This document shows, piece after piece, positions 23,235 to 34,863 of a stretch of 64,000 nt of DNA. The stretch is from Shinisaurus crocodilurus (Eukaryota > Chordata > Lepidosauria > Squamata > Shinisauridae): positions 22,218,051 to 22,282,050 of the forward strand of contig CM037880.1 in the NCBI GenBank assembly GCA_021292165.1. Reading direction: 5' to 3'. A program made the translations under genes and the position numbers. Position 1 is the first letter of the stretch; every line of letters starts with the position of its first letter. The notes under the pieces were generated by a model. It made no database searches. It saw nothing but the letters and a program-made list of their open reading frames with translations, and had not been told where the DNA came from.

Positions 23235-23388
23235 GTGGGTTAGGATTTTAAAATTTTATACCGCTTTAAGTGTGTTTTATTCTGTTTTGTTTCATTTTTA
23301 TATTGTACATCGCCCAGAGTAGCCAGGTTACCAGCTAGATGGGCGATCTAGAAATACAATGAATGAATGAATGAATGAATGAATAAAA
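23235..23388 (+). mobile_element. L2-like LINE 3' tail
   Basis: A T-rich 3' UTR leads to TACATCGCCCAGAGTAGCC, CAGCTAGATGGGCGATC and an (AATG)n end (23360-23386). The GATGGGCGAT/ATCGCCCA pair forms the hairpin found at this LINE group's 3' end, which its reverse transcriptase probably recognises. Confidence 0.7.
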
Positions 23389-23959
23389 GCCACCTCAGGT
23401 TCCTTGCAAGTAGGGAAAAAACCCGGGATATAAATGTAATAGTAAATCCCTGAATGCTCCTGCTGCTTGTCCTGCTACCACCTGACTTGTAAGGTATGGG
23501 AAGGGAGGGGAGAGGAAGAGGGAGTGTTTTGAGACTGGTGGCAACAGTAGGGGCTGGAAGGGACAAGCGTGGACATTTTTCCTGACTCAGATTCCTATTT
23601 TGGTTTGGCAAACTGATCAAAGTTCTCTCAGTTTTGGATGGGAGAGCAGGTATCGATTCTGAGTTAAAGCAGATGGGAACTGTGGGGAAGTCAGTCAACC
23701 ACCTCTAATTTGATTACAAGGCCAGTAAACCTCCAAAATGGCAATAAGAAAAAGAAAAGCCAATCCCATATATTTTTCTCTTAAAAATCAAACACATTAC
23801 TGCACTGAAAACCTTCCATGCATAGAGTCATCAACTATGGTCATAACAGCCCTCACTATCTGTCCAGCAGGCAGATAGCTTGTACATGTGATACTCTGTG
23901 CAATGCACTGGAGAGTCCCCAAACCCCAGCTGGCTTTCAACCTTCTTACCTTTTTTGTT
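23389..23959. other. Unrecognised intronic sequence
   Basis: No gene or named repeat recognised. Confidence 0.4.
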
Positions 23960-24680
23960 TTTTGGGCTTGTTTACAACTGGGGTAACTGGGAATCAGCCA
24001 ATTACAAAGACAAGAAAATCCTACCTCTCCTTTTGGACATTGCTAAGGATATTATCGTCATCCCCCTGCCCACTTTTGGTGCACCTTCTTTTACCCCTCC
24101 CCCCCCGCCCCGTTACTGACAACTTGGCAATTGGGCCCTGGCAACTGTGCACAAATTAGCCTATATGCAGTCTGTCCTTGTCAATTTCTTTGTCTATTAC
24201 TTACTCCACTTCTTGCTCCCTTTTACAGCTGAAACAGACAAGGAAATTGACCAGACAAGACTACACATATTGGACAGCTGTAAGAGCGCACTTGCACACT
24301 TGTGAAAGACCAACCAAATTTTTAAAAAAAGAAATTATAAACACAGTTGCACAATTTTTACAGGGCGAGAAGTTTTAAAAAAATAATACGATCCCAACTG
24401 TGCTTTTTTGAGGCTGTGAATTTTTTAAAAAACAACAACAGTAGGGAACAAAAAGGGTTAGAAATCGGACAAGGAAGGGGAGACTAGGTGGGTTCTACTG
24501 CGAAGGACATGGATACATGCCAGAGCCAGTTAGAGGACTGAGGCGGAAGGAGGGGGAGAACAACCCACAATAAGCCTGATTGTCTGTTGGGCGTACCAGT
24601 GGGTTGTTCAATGAGCAACCAAACCAACGTGGTTTATTCGCAGGGTGGCTTAGCATGACGTGTGAACCCGCCCACTCTAA
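23960..24680 (+). mobile_element. Unclassified foldback element Y, copy C
   Basis: This is the best copy of a family also present at 15205-15735 (inverted) and 16286-17003. It contains a C-rich tract, GCAATTGGGCCCTGGCAACT and an internal foldback in which GTCCTTGTCAATTTCTTTGTC pairs imperfectly with GACAAGGAAATTGACCAGAC. The right end GCATGACGTGTGAACCC would match an inverted GTTTGCACGACACC-like terminus. No reading frame is conserved between copies. It is probably a non-autonomous DNA transposon, with exact borders unresolved. Confidence 0.6.
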
Positions 24681-26061
24681 ACAGTACATGTGGCAGTGTT
24701 TCTCTCCCCACCCCTTCCACTCAGTGCAGAACACATTTGGCATCTATTATTGCTATTAAGCTAAGTCAAAGTGCATCAATTGCCAACCTACCTTTATGTA
24801 GCTGTGAGCCACTGGCATAAAATTCTAAGTTTATAGAGGTAAATGTTAGAATAGCACTAATTTTTCTTCAGAGTGTTGAGAAACCATGTTTTGCACCCAT
24901 TTATCAATCACAAGTACACAGAAGGACAGTGGTCAGCCATCTGAAAGAGAGAAATAATTGGAACTAGCTTCGCTGGGAAAGATTGGTTTGATCATCAGAA
25001 AGCTAAAATGCTACCAATCCATGTAGTGAGTGAGAGCTTCGCAACTGGACATGTCTCGCCTGCATCTCCTCTTCCAAAACTGAAAAATGAAGTGATTCTA
25101 GTGATCTAAGATTTAATCGCAATAATAATAGTACTTAGCAATATTTGAGGTGCTTCACATATATCTCTCCAAATGGGAGGCTTTTTTTTCAAAATGGTCC
25201 TGTCCACTTTGCTCTGGTCCCACCCAGCTCTCACATGTAGCTCACAGGAGGTTAGCCACGAGGGGCTGGAAAAGGTTCCCTATGCATGAGATGCATTATC
25301 TCAATAATACTTACAAATGAACCTAGTAAGATAGATCAATATTACTTATCCCCTTAGTCCAGATAGAGGGCCAGGTCTAAGAAAGAGCAACGTGCCTCCT
25401 AACAGCTTCGTGGTGGTGGTATGATTTTAAGCATGGACTCCTGCTTCATGGCTCAGACTCAGGCACTGCATTACACCAATTCTTCTCTAAATCCCATTGA
25501 AAATCTCTTAAACTCAAGCTGTAACATGGAATAGCAGCTCCTTTCAAAAAGGATGACACAAACACATGTGTATGTTTCAAAACCCACAAAACAGTTTCCC
25601 AGTGGTATCCTATGCCACAGTTTACACCCAGTGCCTGAGCAAAGAGCCAGCAAAATCTCATCAGCTTCAGGGTAATGAAGTGGTGTTTTATAATTAACAC
25701 CACTCTAGTTAAACTAAGTGCAAGAAAGCAACATGAAAAGGAAAAGAAAAAAGAACAGGGAAACACTCTGGGGATAATGAAAGAAGCACAGCACTAATAT
25801 ACAGAACTCTGTTTGAATAGTATCCAGTATTTCAGCATTAAATATCTTGCATTTAGAATGAAGGAGATATGATTTAAGTTCATTTTCATTAGCTAGACTT
25901 GTTTTTTAGCTTGTGTTTGTTTCTTTAAAGCTGGAGGAAGGGAGGATGGACATACATACAGAGATTTGGAGAAGACAATATTCCACTTTTACACATTTCT
26001 ATCAATCACATAGGTAGAAGTTGTCCTTTATACACTACAGCTCTGCCATGAGACCTTTATT

Positions 26062-26062
<1 letters not shown>
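24681..26062. other. Unrecognised intronic sequence
   Basis: No gene or named repeat recognised. The open frame at 25446-25766 on the minus strand looks like chance. Confidence 0.4.

Positions 26063-26093
<31 letters not shown>
26063..26093. repeat. (TG)n microsatellite
   Basis: About 15 uninterrupted GT dinucleotides. Confidence 0.98.
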
Positions 26094-26094
<1 letters not shown>

Positions 26095-26902
26095 ATTCTT
26101 CCTGTGGAATGACAAAGGTCCACAATCATGTGCATGAAGCCAATTCCGTGGGTCTTTCCTACAGAATCAGCAGACTCAATTCCAGCAGGGTGCCAATTCC
26201 ACTTGGAAGTCCCACTCTACTGGCGTTGGTTGTGAGTCTTGAAGCATTATTGCCACACCATGGGAAGAACCCACAATAAAGCAGTCCCTATAGCAGAGCT
26301 TTAATGGCTAAAGCACACCTACCCAAGAAGGTGCTAATTCCATGGAAAAGACACACACAGTCAATCCAATCCATGCACTTCCAGACCTTTAAATATTATA
26401 TTTGCGCAGTGGGATAAACACACATAAACCCACATAAAATAGCTCCCCAAATTCTAGGATAACATTCAAAGTGCACCTTTAGTTTTGTTCTAGTTAGTGA
26501 TAGATTACAAAATGAGTTAGAAAGATGAAAGAAAAAACTACACTGAACCCAAGAGATACTGAAGAAAGATATATCCATCAGTGAAATAGCAATAAATGAG
26601 TTCTAATCATTTCTTTGATCATGAATTTAGAAATATAAGAAGTAGGTACAATCAGTATAAGTCTCGGGGGCGGGGGGAAGAATGCAGGTTCACACTACAA
26701 CCAAAGTATTAACACAAGGGGGGAAAGATGTGAGCTAATCTAAGCAGGCTATTCTAGAGAATGCTATATGGGTATTACACAACGCTTGTGTTAGTACAAT
26801 CTGTCCCTAGCACTTGAAATGCCTCATCCAGTATAGCTGCTTTCTCTCCCACAGCTACAATCAGCTATTCACCTCACCTACAGCTTCTTGGCAACACCCC
26901 AG
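26094..26902. other. Unrecognised intronic sequence
   Basis: No gene or named repeat recognised. Confidence 0.4.
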
Positions 26903-27070
26903 TAGGATCTGTGGCTCACGCTGGCTCAGCTTGTCTGAGTGTGGAAAGCTAAGCAGGGTCAGGCCTGGTTGTTACTTGGATGGGAGACCCCTCCTCTAGT
27001 TTCCTGCATTGAGCAGGGGGTTGGACTCGATAGCCTTGTAGGCTCCTTCCAACTCTATGATCTATGAAAT
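26903..27070 (+). repeat. 5S-rRNA-derived SINE with CR1-like tail
   Basis: The head (about 26910-26989) follows 5S rRNA closely. It contains the internal promoter elements GAAAGCTAAGCAGGGTC (A box, 26944-26960) and CTTGGATGGGAGACC (C box, 26975-26989). Instead of the 5S 3' end, the sequence then runs into GGGGGTTGGACTCGATAGCC and CTCCTTCCAACTCTATGATC, a CR1-type 3' tail with the ATCTATGA octamer-like end. A head from a pol III gene fused to a LINE tail is the definition of a SINE, here of the SINE3 (5S) class. It is not a functional rRNA gene. Confidence 0.8.
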
Positions 27071-28204
27071 CTAAACCAAATTCAAAACGAGAATTCTGGA
27101 AGAAGGATATACAGTATGATGCAATTACATGGAGATAAACTAGTTTTCATCATTTTCTGACTTGGGGTTCCTTAGTACAGAATTCTATACTTTTCTGGCA
27201 TCAGGTACACAGACTTCATTAGAGTTAATAAAAAATATTGTCATACTTTTGCCCTGTCTTTACATTTCCTCTCCATTCTCCACCGTATTTGTTTTAATTT
27301 TTCTGAATTCCAGGAAAATAATTAGGCCATCATCACAATTTTTCGCCACTGCATATGCAGATCCCCACAATAGAATTTCCAAGAATATTGGCCACCATCC
27401 AGCAAAAATTCCAGCATCCTTCAAACATCCTTCCCAGGCTTTCCTTCCTTAAGTAAAGAAAAACATCACGCAACACACACATGCTTGCCCATGGCTTTCT
27501 CAAGCCATACCCAACTCAGTTCTTTATTCATTGCTCAGGACACACTTTTAATAGACACCATACTTCACTTTCTTTAGAATTTACCCGCACAACAAGGTCT
27601 AACAGGTCAATGCCAGTCAGATTATATCAATAGGGAATAAAGGTTTTAGGGAGAGCAGCTTGCCGAAGGCTATGCTGTGAATCTATGGATATGAACACAC
27701 ATGCTAGTCAGCCAACTAAACCACACTACATATGCTACCTTAACTCTGTGTGGGTGGTGGGGGTGGGAGGGATCCTTCAATAAAGCAAATAAAATGTTAA
27801 GATTGTAAACAGTCATGCTCAATCAATCCACTGAGGAACTGAATTCTAAGACCCTATGTGCAGCATTCACTTGCTAAAAGAGGAAATATAGGACCCACTG
27901 ATGTCTTACTGAACCATGCCGCAATGAGCTACTTCATGTTTTGCTATCACCTTTGCAATGTGGAAGAAAAACACTCTTCCTGTTATTGACGAAAGCCAAA
28001 TTCTCCAGAAGCCAAAGGGCAAGAAATGAAAGGAGAAAGTTTTCTATGAGTAAAAGCAATAAAGCAGACATTTGTTCCACAAGCCTGCTAATTAAAAAGA
28101 AAAAAAGAGTTACTTCTTCACACTCATTTGTTTCATAACATGTATAACACATTCCCAGTCAAAAGCCACCCATTGCCCTGTCAACCCTGCCCCCTTTAAA
28201 GCTA
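27071..28204. other. Unrecognised intronic sequence
   Basis: No gene or named repeat recognised. Confidence 0.4.
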
Positions 28205-29118
28205 TCAAAACTCCTTTTCCCAAGAAAAAGAGGGGTGCACTTTTACATCTTCCTGAGCACCTAGAGGCTCAGGAAAAAAGTACAAAATGTGGACTACCTG
28301 GAGGGAGGGGAAGATCTTGCTGCGAAGGGGGTGTAAAATCACACCACCCCCTTTTCGTGAGCAAAGATCACTCATGCTTGGGTTTATCTTGACAGCTAGC
28401 CTTTTGACAGCTGTCAGGGGAAACCAAAGGGGGGGGGATCTGGAGCCTCTTCTGGGCAAAGCCAAGGGTTGGTACCTGCTGCAGCTTGGCAACAGGCACC
28501 CCTCAGGACATTGCCCCAGCCGAGGTTTCAAATCCCTGTATTCGCACAACTGCAAAGGTTTGCAGTTGTGCAAGTGTGGTTTTAAATGAAAAATAAAAAA
28601 ATTAATTTAAAAAAGTTTCTGACAGCCACTGACAGCCCATCCACTTTGAAGGGGCTGTCAGTGGCTGTCAAAACGGGGATTGCAAAAGCCAGCTGTCAAT
28701 CCAGCTTTCGCAATCTCTGGGGGGAAGGGGGGAAGGGAAAAAAAGCCACGGTGAGCCTAAAGTGGCTCATGGTCGCAGCGCAGGAGGGAGGGAGGCCAGT
28801 GCCAGCTACCCCCAAGTGCTGTTTGGGCACAGTTGGGGTGGCTGGCACTGGCAGTTGCCCGGGAGCCGCTTGGCAAGAGCAGCAAGGGGTCAAACGACTC
28901 AGTAGGTGATTCCCTGTACCCATGATGGGGTCAGTTGGCCGGGTTCAGATGACACAACAACCCATCGTGGGTACGACAACCCCTACAACAACCCATGGGT
29001 TGTTGGGGCAGCTTGTTGCCCACGAACAAGCCAGCCTGGGGAAATTGGTCTGGGTTCGCACAACACAACAACCCATTGTGGATAGCAACCCACGATTGGC
29101 TGTCGTGTTGTGCGAACC
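28205..29118. mobile_element. Inverted-repeat-rich DNA element or cluster
   Basis: Two perfect hairpins are present. Arms of 13 bp at 28544-28556 and 28559-28571 leave a 2-base loop. Arms of 19 bp at 28620-28638 and 28652-28670 leave a 13-base loop. The right part (28938-29118) begins GGGTTCAGATGACACAACAA and ends with its complement-like TTGTGCGAACCC, with CCCATCGTGGG/CCCACGATTGG following inside. It therefore looks like a small MITE. The ACAACCCAT motifs recur in element Y. No coding capacity is evident; the frames seen are GC-driven. Confidence 0.55.
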
Positions 29119-30192
29119 CAGTCTGTTTCCAATCCAACAGAGTGAAGAGCACTTAAGCCCATCAGTTTCAACAAGCTTGTGCTTCAAATTCTGTTCTGGA
29201 TAGTGGCCACTATGAACAGCTTCTGTACTGGGCAAAACTGGAAAGCAGCTTGCACAGAAGCAAGAGACTTGCCTTAGAACACTCACTCTGTATCTAAGAT
29301 GAATTTGTGCAGCAACATGCCTAGAATTAGCATCAGTTTATACAATCCAAATTAAGCGATAAAAATTTTGCTGGACTACTTCAGGTGGAAGTTACAGGTT
29401 TGAATGCTTGACACAACAGTCTACATATAGAAAACTAGCAGGTTAGAGGAAAGAGACAAGCCTAATTTTCCCTTTGTCGAGCCAGGCCATTTTTTCTTTG
29501 TACAGGGAGTTTGTTTACACTGGGTAGGATTTAAACATGTGAGCCTCCCACCTGCTGCCTGTATTGATACAGGCCAAGAAAAGCTTTGCCACTTGATTCT
29601 GCTGATCATATAGCTGGGCTCTAAAGGCGCTTGCATTTTAAAAGACAGCACACTTACTTCTGCAAATTGTTTGTGCCACTGGAATAGGTTCTTTATTTTT
29701 TCACCTGCAAAACTAGGGAGAGCAAATTAGAACTTCTGTTCCTTTAAGAGCTGTGGAGCAGGGCCATTATAGGTATATAGTTCTCCACCACCACTCCAAC
29801 CAACACTATGTTGGGAGAACTTAGAACCTGGTAATCCCCCCATTAAGCACTGCAAAGGAAGCACTGTAAAGGAAAAAGAGAAGCATTTTCCTTTTTAGAA
29901 TATGTTGGTACTGCTGCTAATGGCATTCACACAGTGCTTTTTCCCTGCACTTGAAGTAACTACTATTCAAGGTTACTTCTCAAAGAGGATGTGTTCACTG
30001 AAATCATGTGAGGCTATCTCCAGAATTCTTGCCCCACTTTTCAGGAGGGAGTAATAAAGTGTTCTTTTTACAGTGAACAGAGATAGTCTAGGAAATGCGG
30101 GGGAAGAGAGAAAGGGAGAGAAGCTAAGCAGTTTCAGCTCTGTCAGCTGCCTGAATGAGAGACTTCTTAGTATATGTATACAGCTCCTCTGA
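29119..30192. other. Unrecognised intronic sequence
   Basis: No gene or named repeat recognised. Confidence 0.4.
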
Positions 30193-30270
30193 CAGTGCAA
30201 TACAATACATGTCAATAAAGAAGTAAGTCCCATTGAGTTTCCCAAGGAAGCATGTATAAGATTGCAGGCC
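30193..30270. repeat. Short foldback repeat W
   Basis: It has the pattern CAGTGCAAT..TACATGTC, AAGTAAGTCCCATTGAGTT, GTATAAGATTGCAGG, in which the two ends are complementary. The same roughly 90-bp family occurs at 38156, 47189, 49484, 60695 and 61256. Confidence 0.6.
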
Positions 30271-30317
30271 AAATATTTCAAGAGCAAGGGCAGGGTATAC
30301 CGTAAGTGAAAAAAGGA

Positions 30318-30338
30318 AAGGAAGGAAGGAAGGAAGGT
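30318..30338. repeat. (GGAA)n microsatellite
   Basis: Five to six GGAA units. Confidence 0.9.
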
Positions 30339-30479
30339 GCACCATTCTGGCATTGCCATTAATTAACCTGTTATGAGACCATACAACCCAATTTAGGGGT
30401 GGCCAGATACGTTAATTTCAATTTCACTCAGTTTCTCATTCTTTCCAACTTAAGTTGGTTCCATCCTGTTTTCACATCA

Positions 30480-30750
30480 GTTTGCAACCTTTTAAAAGAA
30501 GTCCACTAAAACTTGTATTCATTTTTGTGCTCATTTTTCCTAATACACATAATTTGGTATGCAAGTTTGCTTAATATGCACATTTTTTGCAAGCAGTTTT
30601 CCTTAATATAATGGTGCTTTGTGTGTGTGTTTTCCACTCATATACACATTTTTGTGCACACATTATATGTACATCTTTTGAATGCACTTTTCCCTAATGC
30701 ATGTATATTTGTAAGCATTTTTTCGTTCAGATAACTGCATTGCAAAATTC
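30480..30750. repeat. Diverged short-period repeat, 'ATGCACATTTTT' motif
   Basis: Variants of TTTTTCCTAATACAC, ATATGCACATTTTTTGCAAG and ATACACATTTTTGTGCAC recur about every 30-60 bases. A related motif appears at 32380-32440 and 32690-32720. It may be a decayed tandem array. Confidence 0.45.
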
Positions 30751-31506
30751 TGAGAAAAGTGAGCAACTGTAGTTCATACATCGCCTCGGAGAGTGCAAAC
30801 TCAGCAAGTTCTTGTCGAAATGCGAATGGAATTCTCCCACATGCCTAAAATTTACCTCCCCACTTTAAATTTCCTCAAGTTAGGAATTAAAAACAAAAGT
30901 GTTACAGGTTTGCTAAACTGAACTATTTTTGAGTGCCCGGCATGATAGCAAGAAGTTTGCAGCAGGCACGTAAAGTAAGGAGGAAGTACAAACTGAACCA
31001 GGGGGGGAAGAACTGTAACTCCATGTAGTAGTAACTAAAATATATCCAAACAGTCCATCAGCCTTGGCCACCTTCCAATCTGGAACCAAAAATGAAGCGT
31101 CAGACAGACACAGTAAACACATTACAGAAGTGACCATTTACAGGCAAGAACTGTCTGACAGACATTTCATTAGCATGGCACAGCAGCAAGAGAGTTAAAA
31201 GTTAATTCCTGAACTAGTGTCCCTCTTCAGAAATGCCGGCACACCCTAACAGACATCACATATTTCCCCCTTTGAAAAGGGCACCAGACTGGCAAACTTC
31301 CTAAGTGCCTTTTACACACCAATGATTGCACACAAAATGTCCTAATGACGAAAGGGAAACACTAACATATTGTATAATAAAGAGATAATGGGATCTTGGG
31401 GATCTACACTTGCAATCTGAATGTCACCTTTAAGCAAACATGTTAAAATACACATTTTACGGCATACATACTAAAGAAGAGGAAGGCAGCTCAAAATAAA
31501 GAAGCA
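30751..31506. other. Unrecognised intronic sequence
   Basis: No gene or named repeat recognised. Confidence 0.4.
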
Positions 31507-31713
31507 TAATAACTATCACAGCTAACTGATCACATTTATACCCACCCTTCCTACTAGAATGTTAGGGCAACATCAATGCCGCTTATCCCATTTTATCCTA
31601 TCTGTAAGGTACTTTAGGCGGAGGGATATAGCCGGCCCGAGGCCACCCAGCAAGCCACATAGCTGAGCAGGAGTTCTCTCTAGTACAACTCCAAGAATCT
31701 ATCCACTACTTCA
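31507..31713 (-). repeat. Old MIR/Sauria-like SINE
   Basis: In reverse complement it keeps AGTGGATAGATTCTTGGAG, TCAGCTATGTGGCTTGCTGG and GCCTCGGGCC order. It is ancient and degraded. Confidence 0.4.
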
Positions 31714-31972
31714 TAGTGTTTTTAATATATGAGATATCAAATGTTAGATATTAAAACAGTAATAACCATCACACAAATATCAATAACTTACCAAAAAATT
31801 GCTTTATTAGAGTGCTCCTGTTCAATTTCATCACCTCTTTGTTCTATCTGACTCATAATGCTTTTACCAAGGTCCACCACAATTTTGAATACTTAGCTGT
31901 ACCTCTACAAATGTGCACCTAAGATCCTACAAATGTAGGAAGAGTCCATGGTAATACCATAGGTATGCAAAC

Positions 31973-32100
31973 CTTTATTTTTAGCATTTTTATCTCACTT
32001 TTTGACCAGAATCCCCAAATCAACTGACAACATTCATAAAATACAATTCTATTAAACAAAATAAAGCCCTTTAAAAAATTAAATTAAAACCATTATAGAA
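31973..32100 (-). mobile_element. Possible L2-like LINE 3' UTR
   Basis: A TTTATCTCACTTTTTGACCAG start followed by A-rich sequence (ATAAAATACAATTCTATTAA) resembles the 3' UTRs of the other minus-strand L2 tails. It is too decayed for certainty. Confidence 0.4.
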
Positions 32101-32449
32101 ATAGTCCCATCAGAGAGATGGGGGGGGGACGCTCAAAAAGGGAAAGCTTGAAAATATAAATTTTTAATACACTGAAATCAACAAAAGGAGAGAAATCCCT
32201 TCCACAAATTTATTCCTCATACCGTAATTCAGGAGGAAGGCCAATTCCCAACTCATCCTGCAGATGTCTTCACTAAGGATGAGAGAATCAGTGATGCTCC
32301 AGCTTTCCAAAATTTTCCCAGCTCAGACTGCCTCGCTCCCATTTTCAATTGCAAGCCATCTTTCTTTTTGTTTGAACAGGCAAAGTGCATATTTTGGTGT
32401 GCATTTTTTGAAAGTGTGCACCCAAAATCGCACTTTCCCCCCACAGACT

Positions 32450-32662
32450 AAGGGCGCAATCCTATCGATTGTGCCCTTGATAAACAGAAGCCGCTGAACT
32501 CAGAGGCTTCCGATCATCCAATGCAGGACAGAAGGAGCAGCAAAGGAAATCTTTGCCTCTCCATCCTCCCACCCTTCATATTTCGCTAGATGGGCTTTTT
32601 AGGGAATCCCCAGTATCCTATGGCACCTCAGACAACATCTAGGGGCCATAGGATTGCTCCCT
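32450..32662. mobile_element. Foldback insertion (GGGCGCAATCCTAT family)
   Basis: It begins AGGGCGCAATCCTATCG and ends GGCCATAGGATTGCTCC, complementary termini about 200 bp apart. It splits a GTGCATTTT-motif repeat whose parts lie at 32385-32440 and 32690-32730. A related fragment is at 42915-43015. Confidence 0.5.
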
Positions 32663-33221
32663 GAAGTGTGAAAATGTGAGGGGTTTTTGGGAAATGCACA
32701 TTTTTAAAATGTGCATTTTGCGAACACAATCACAAGGTCGGGACCGTGTGAGCTTTTTCTGAAAACTGTGCTCCCACTCACATTCGGGGTTGCAAACACG
32801 GCAAATTAGACTCAGAAATGAAGCAAACTGAAATCTATCCCTAGTCTTCACCTGCCACCCTTTCTCTCCGGTGTTACCATGCAAGTACACTTCTCAGATA
32901 ACCTGGACTGACAACAGCTCCTTGTTTAGTCCATACCTGGATTTGGCACTATGTAGTGTACAAATTAGCCCTCAAGAGTTAGTAGCAAACTCTTATTTTC
33001 GGGGGGGGGGGGATTTAGAATTGCAGTGTAAAATTTACTAAACCAAAACCTCAAAGAGAGATATAGATTTATCTAATGTTCGAAAACGCACTTAACTTCC
33101 CAGAAATTAGAACTTTTACCGTAATCGTTTCGTTCACAAATCTACCTTCTTGTTTGCAGTGCTTATTTAATATAGCACAGCTAGCACAGCAATGGTAGGA
33201 TTTATGAACTAGCTTACATGT
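32663..33221. other. Mostly unrecognised intronic sequence
   Basis: It holds the second part of the GTGCATTTT-motif repeat (to about 32800) and a G run at 33000-33011. Nothing else is recognisable. Confidence 0.4.
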
Positions 33222-33300
33222 TTATTATTTTATTTATTTTATTTATTATATTTATTAATCGCCCATCTGGCCAGTCACCCGGCCACCCTGGGCGATGTTG
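33222..33300 (-). mobile_element. L2-like LINE 3' tail
   Basis: TTTATT repeats lead into TCGCCCATCTGGCCAGTC and CACCCTGGGCGATG, the same end hairpin as at 5880-5950. Confidence 0.7.
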
Positions 33301-34750
33301 CCATTCATAATCAACCACCAGAGACAAAATATGACATAATTTCCTTCCCTCCACCTTTCACAAACCAGAGTTCTCATGGAATATAAGGCACAGCATGCAT
33401 GACAAAATCATTTGCTCAAAATTATTCATGTACAGAGATTAATCAGGCTGCTTTCTCACATCTGTCTCAGGCTTGATAATTGTGCATCAATTATGGTATG
33501 AAATATCTGCAAACTCCACAAGTTATTCAGCATGGAATCCAGGAAGTCCCTAAAATTAGTTTTGCTTCACACAAGACTTTTTTTAAAAACCAAAGATCAG
33601 ATAATTGTCATGCATGCAACAAGTAACGATACAGACCACCACATATACAAAGCACAGTAAAACAGTGAGGCAAATTTATCCTGCTGGAGGATTAAACATT
33701 ATCTGTACATATCTATGAAATCAGCTACTACTGTACATGAATAAGTGGACTGGGAAAGAGACATAATGCAAGCATGGGGATTAAATTATATATTGAGTCC
33801 TTAAGAAGGATGCCAGCCTCCAGATACATGAAAGAATTAGCATTATTCCCTGAGATTTTCCAGAAAATCAGCGTGTTTGAAATTCTGAAAACAGGGAATC
33901 AAGTAAACATATCATGTTAAACAGATGCAAATGCTTATGTCAAACTGAAAAATGATAATAGATGACCGCATCTAGACAACCCGCATTCTGGCTTGCGTGG
34001 AGAGCCCCCGCAGATACAGGAGGCTCTCCTCTTCCGACAGTCACCCTCCACAAGTACAGAGCGGCAAACACAACAAGGGAGTGGGGCAGCGCTGGAGCCC
34101 TCCTCACGCGTTGCTGTTAACCCTTTTTTGAACGCCTGAACAGGGCTACACATAAAGACAAATCTTGATCCAGATGCTTTGTTCTCATCATTACCAACCC
34201 CAGATTCTACACCTTGTCCAAAAAAGGGGTGCTGAGAACAGGTTCTTTAATGCAGGTTTTCTAAATAGTCAATTGTCAGGGTCCACAGGATCAGCCTTGC
34301 ATTAGAGATATGGTCTCTAAAGGCACATGATGCAGCAACCTTATTGAAGCTAAGGTGGTTTGGGTTCTGGTCAGTGCCTAGATTATTATTATTTGTAGTT
34401 GTCGTTGTAAGCCAACAACTTCTCCAAGATGAACTGGAGAAGCAGGGGGTATGTCTTTAAAATAAAATAAAATAGAAAATAATAGACAAGCGACTGCCTT
34501 GAGTCCTATGTACACTGCCTTGAGTTCAGCTGAAGAAAAGAAGGTGATGTCTAGGGATGGAAACTTTTGTAAACTGGCGGAGGGTAGACTCCTTTATTCC
34601 TCTTTCTGCCTTTCAGGATGTCAGCGTGCCACAAATGACTTATATTGGCACCTATGGGAAGCTTGGTTAGTAACTTTTGCCCAATAAACCGAAAACAAGT
34701 CATGGAGGTCATTCTGCCAGAAGAAGCAGAGATAAAGAATCCACAACAGG

Positions 34751-34751
<1 letters not shown>
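33301..34751. other. Unrecognised intronic sequence
   Basis: No gene or named repeat recognised. Confidence 0.4.
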
Positions 34752-34815
<64 letters not shown>

Positions 34816-34829
34816 TACACACACACACA
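34752..34829. repeat. Compound (CT)n(CA)n microsatellite 1
   Basis: About 20 TC units are followed by about 17 CA units with one TA interruption. Confidence 0.98.
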
Positions 34830-34863
34830 AGATAGTTGAGGGAGCAGAACATATACTATACAA

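Noticed and set aside
26910..26989. 5S rRNA gene
   Set aside because: The 3' third of 5S rRNA is missing and replaced by a CR1-like tail. It is a SINE head and not a working rRNA gene.
34752..34829. CRISPR-like or satellite array
   Set aside because: It is a simple dinucleotide microsatellite. No repeat-spacer structure exists anywhere in the window.
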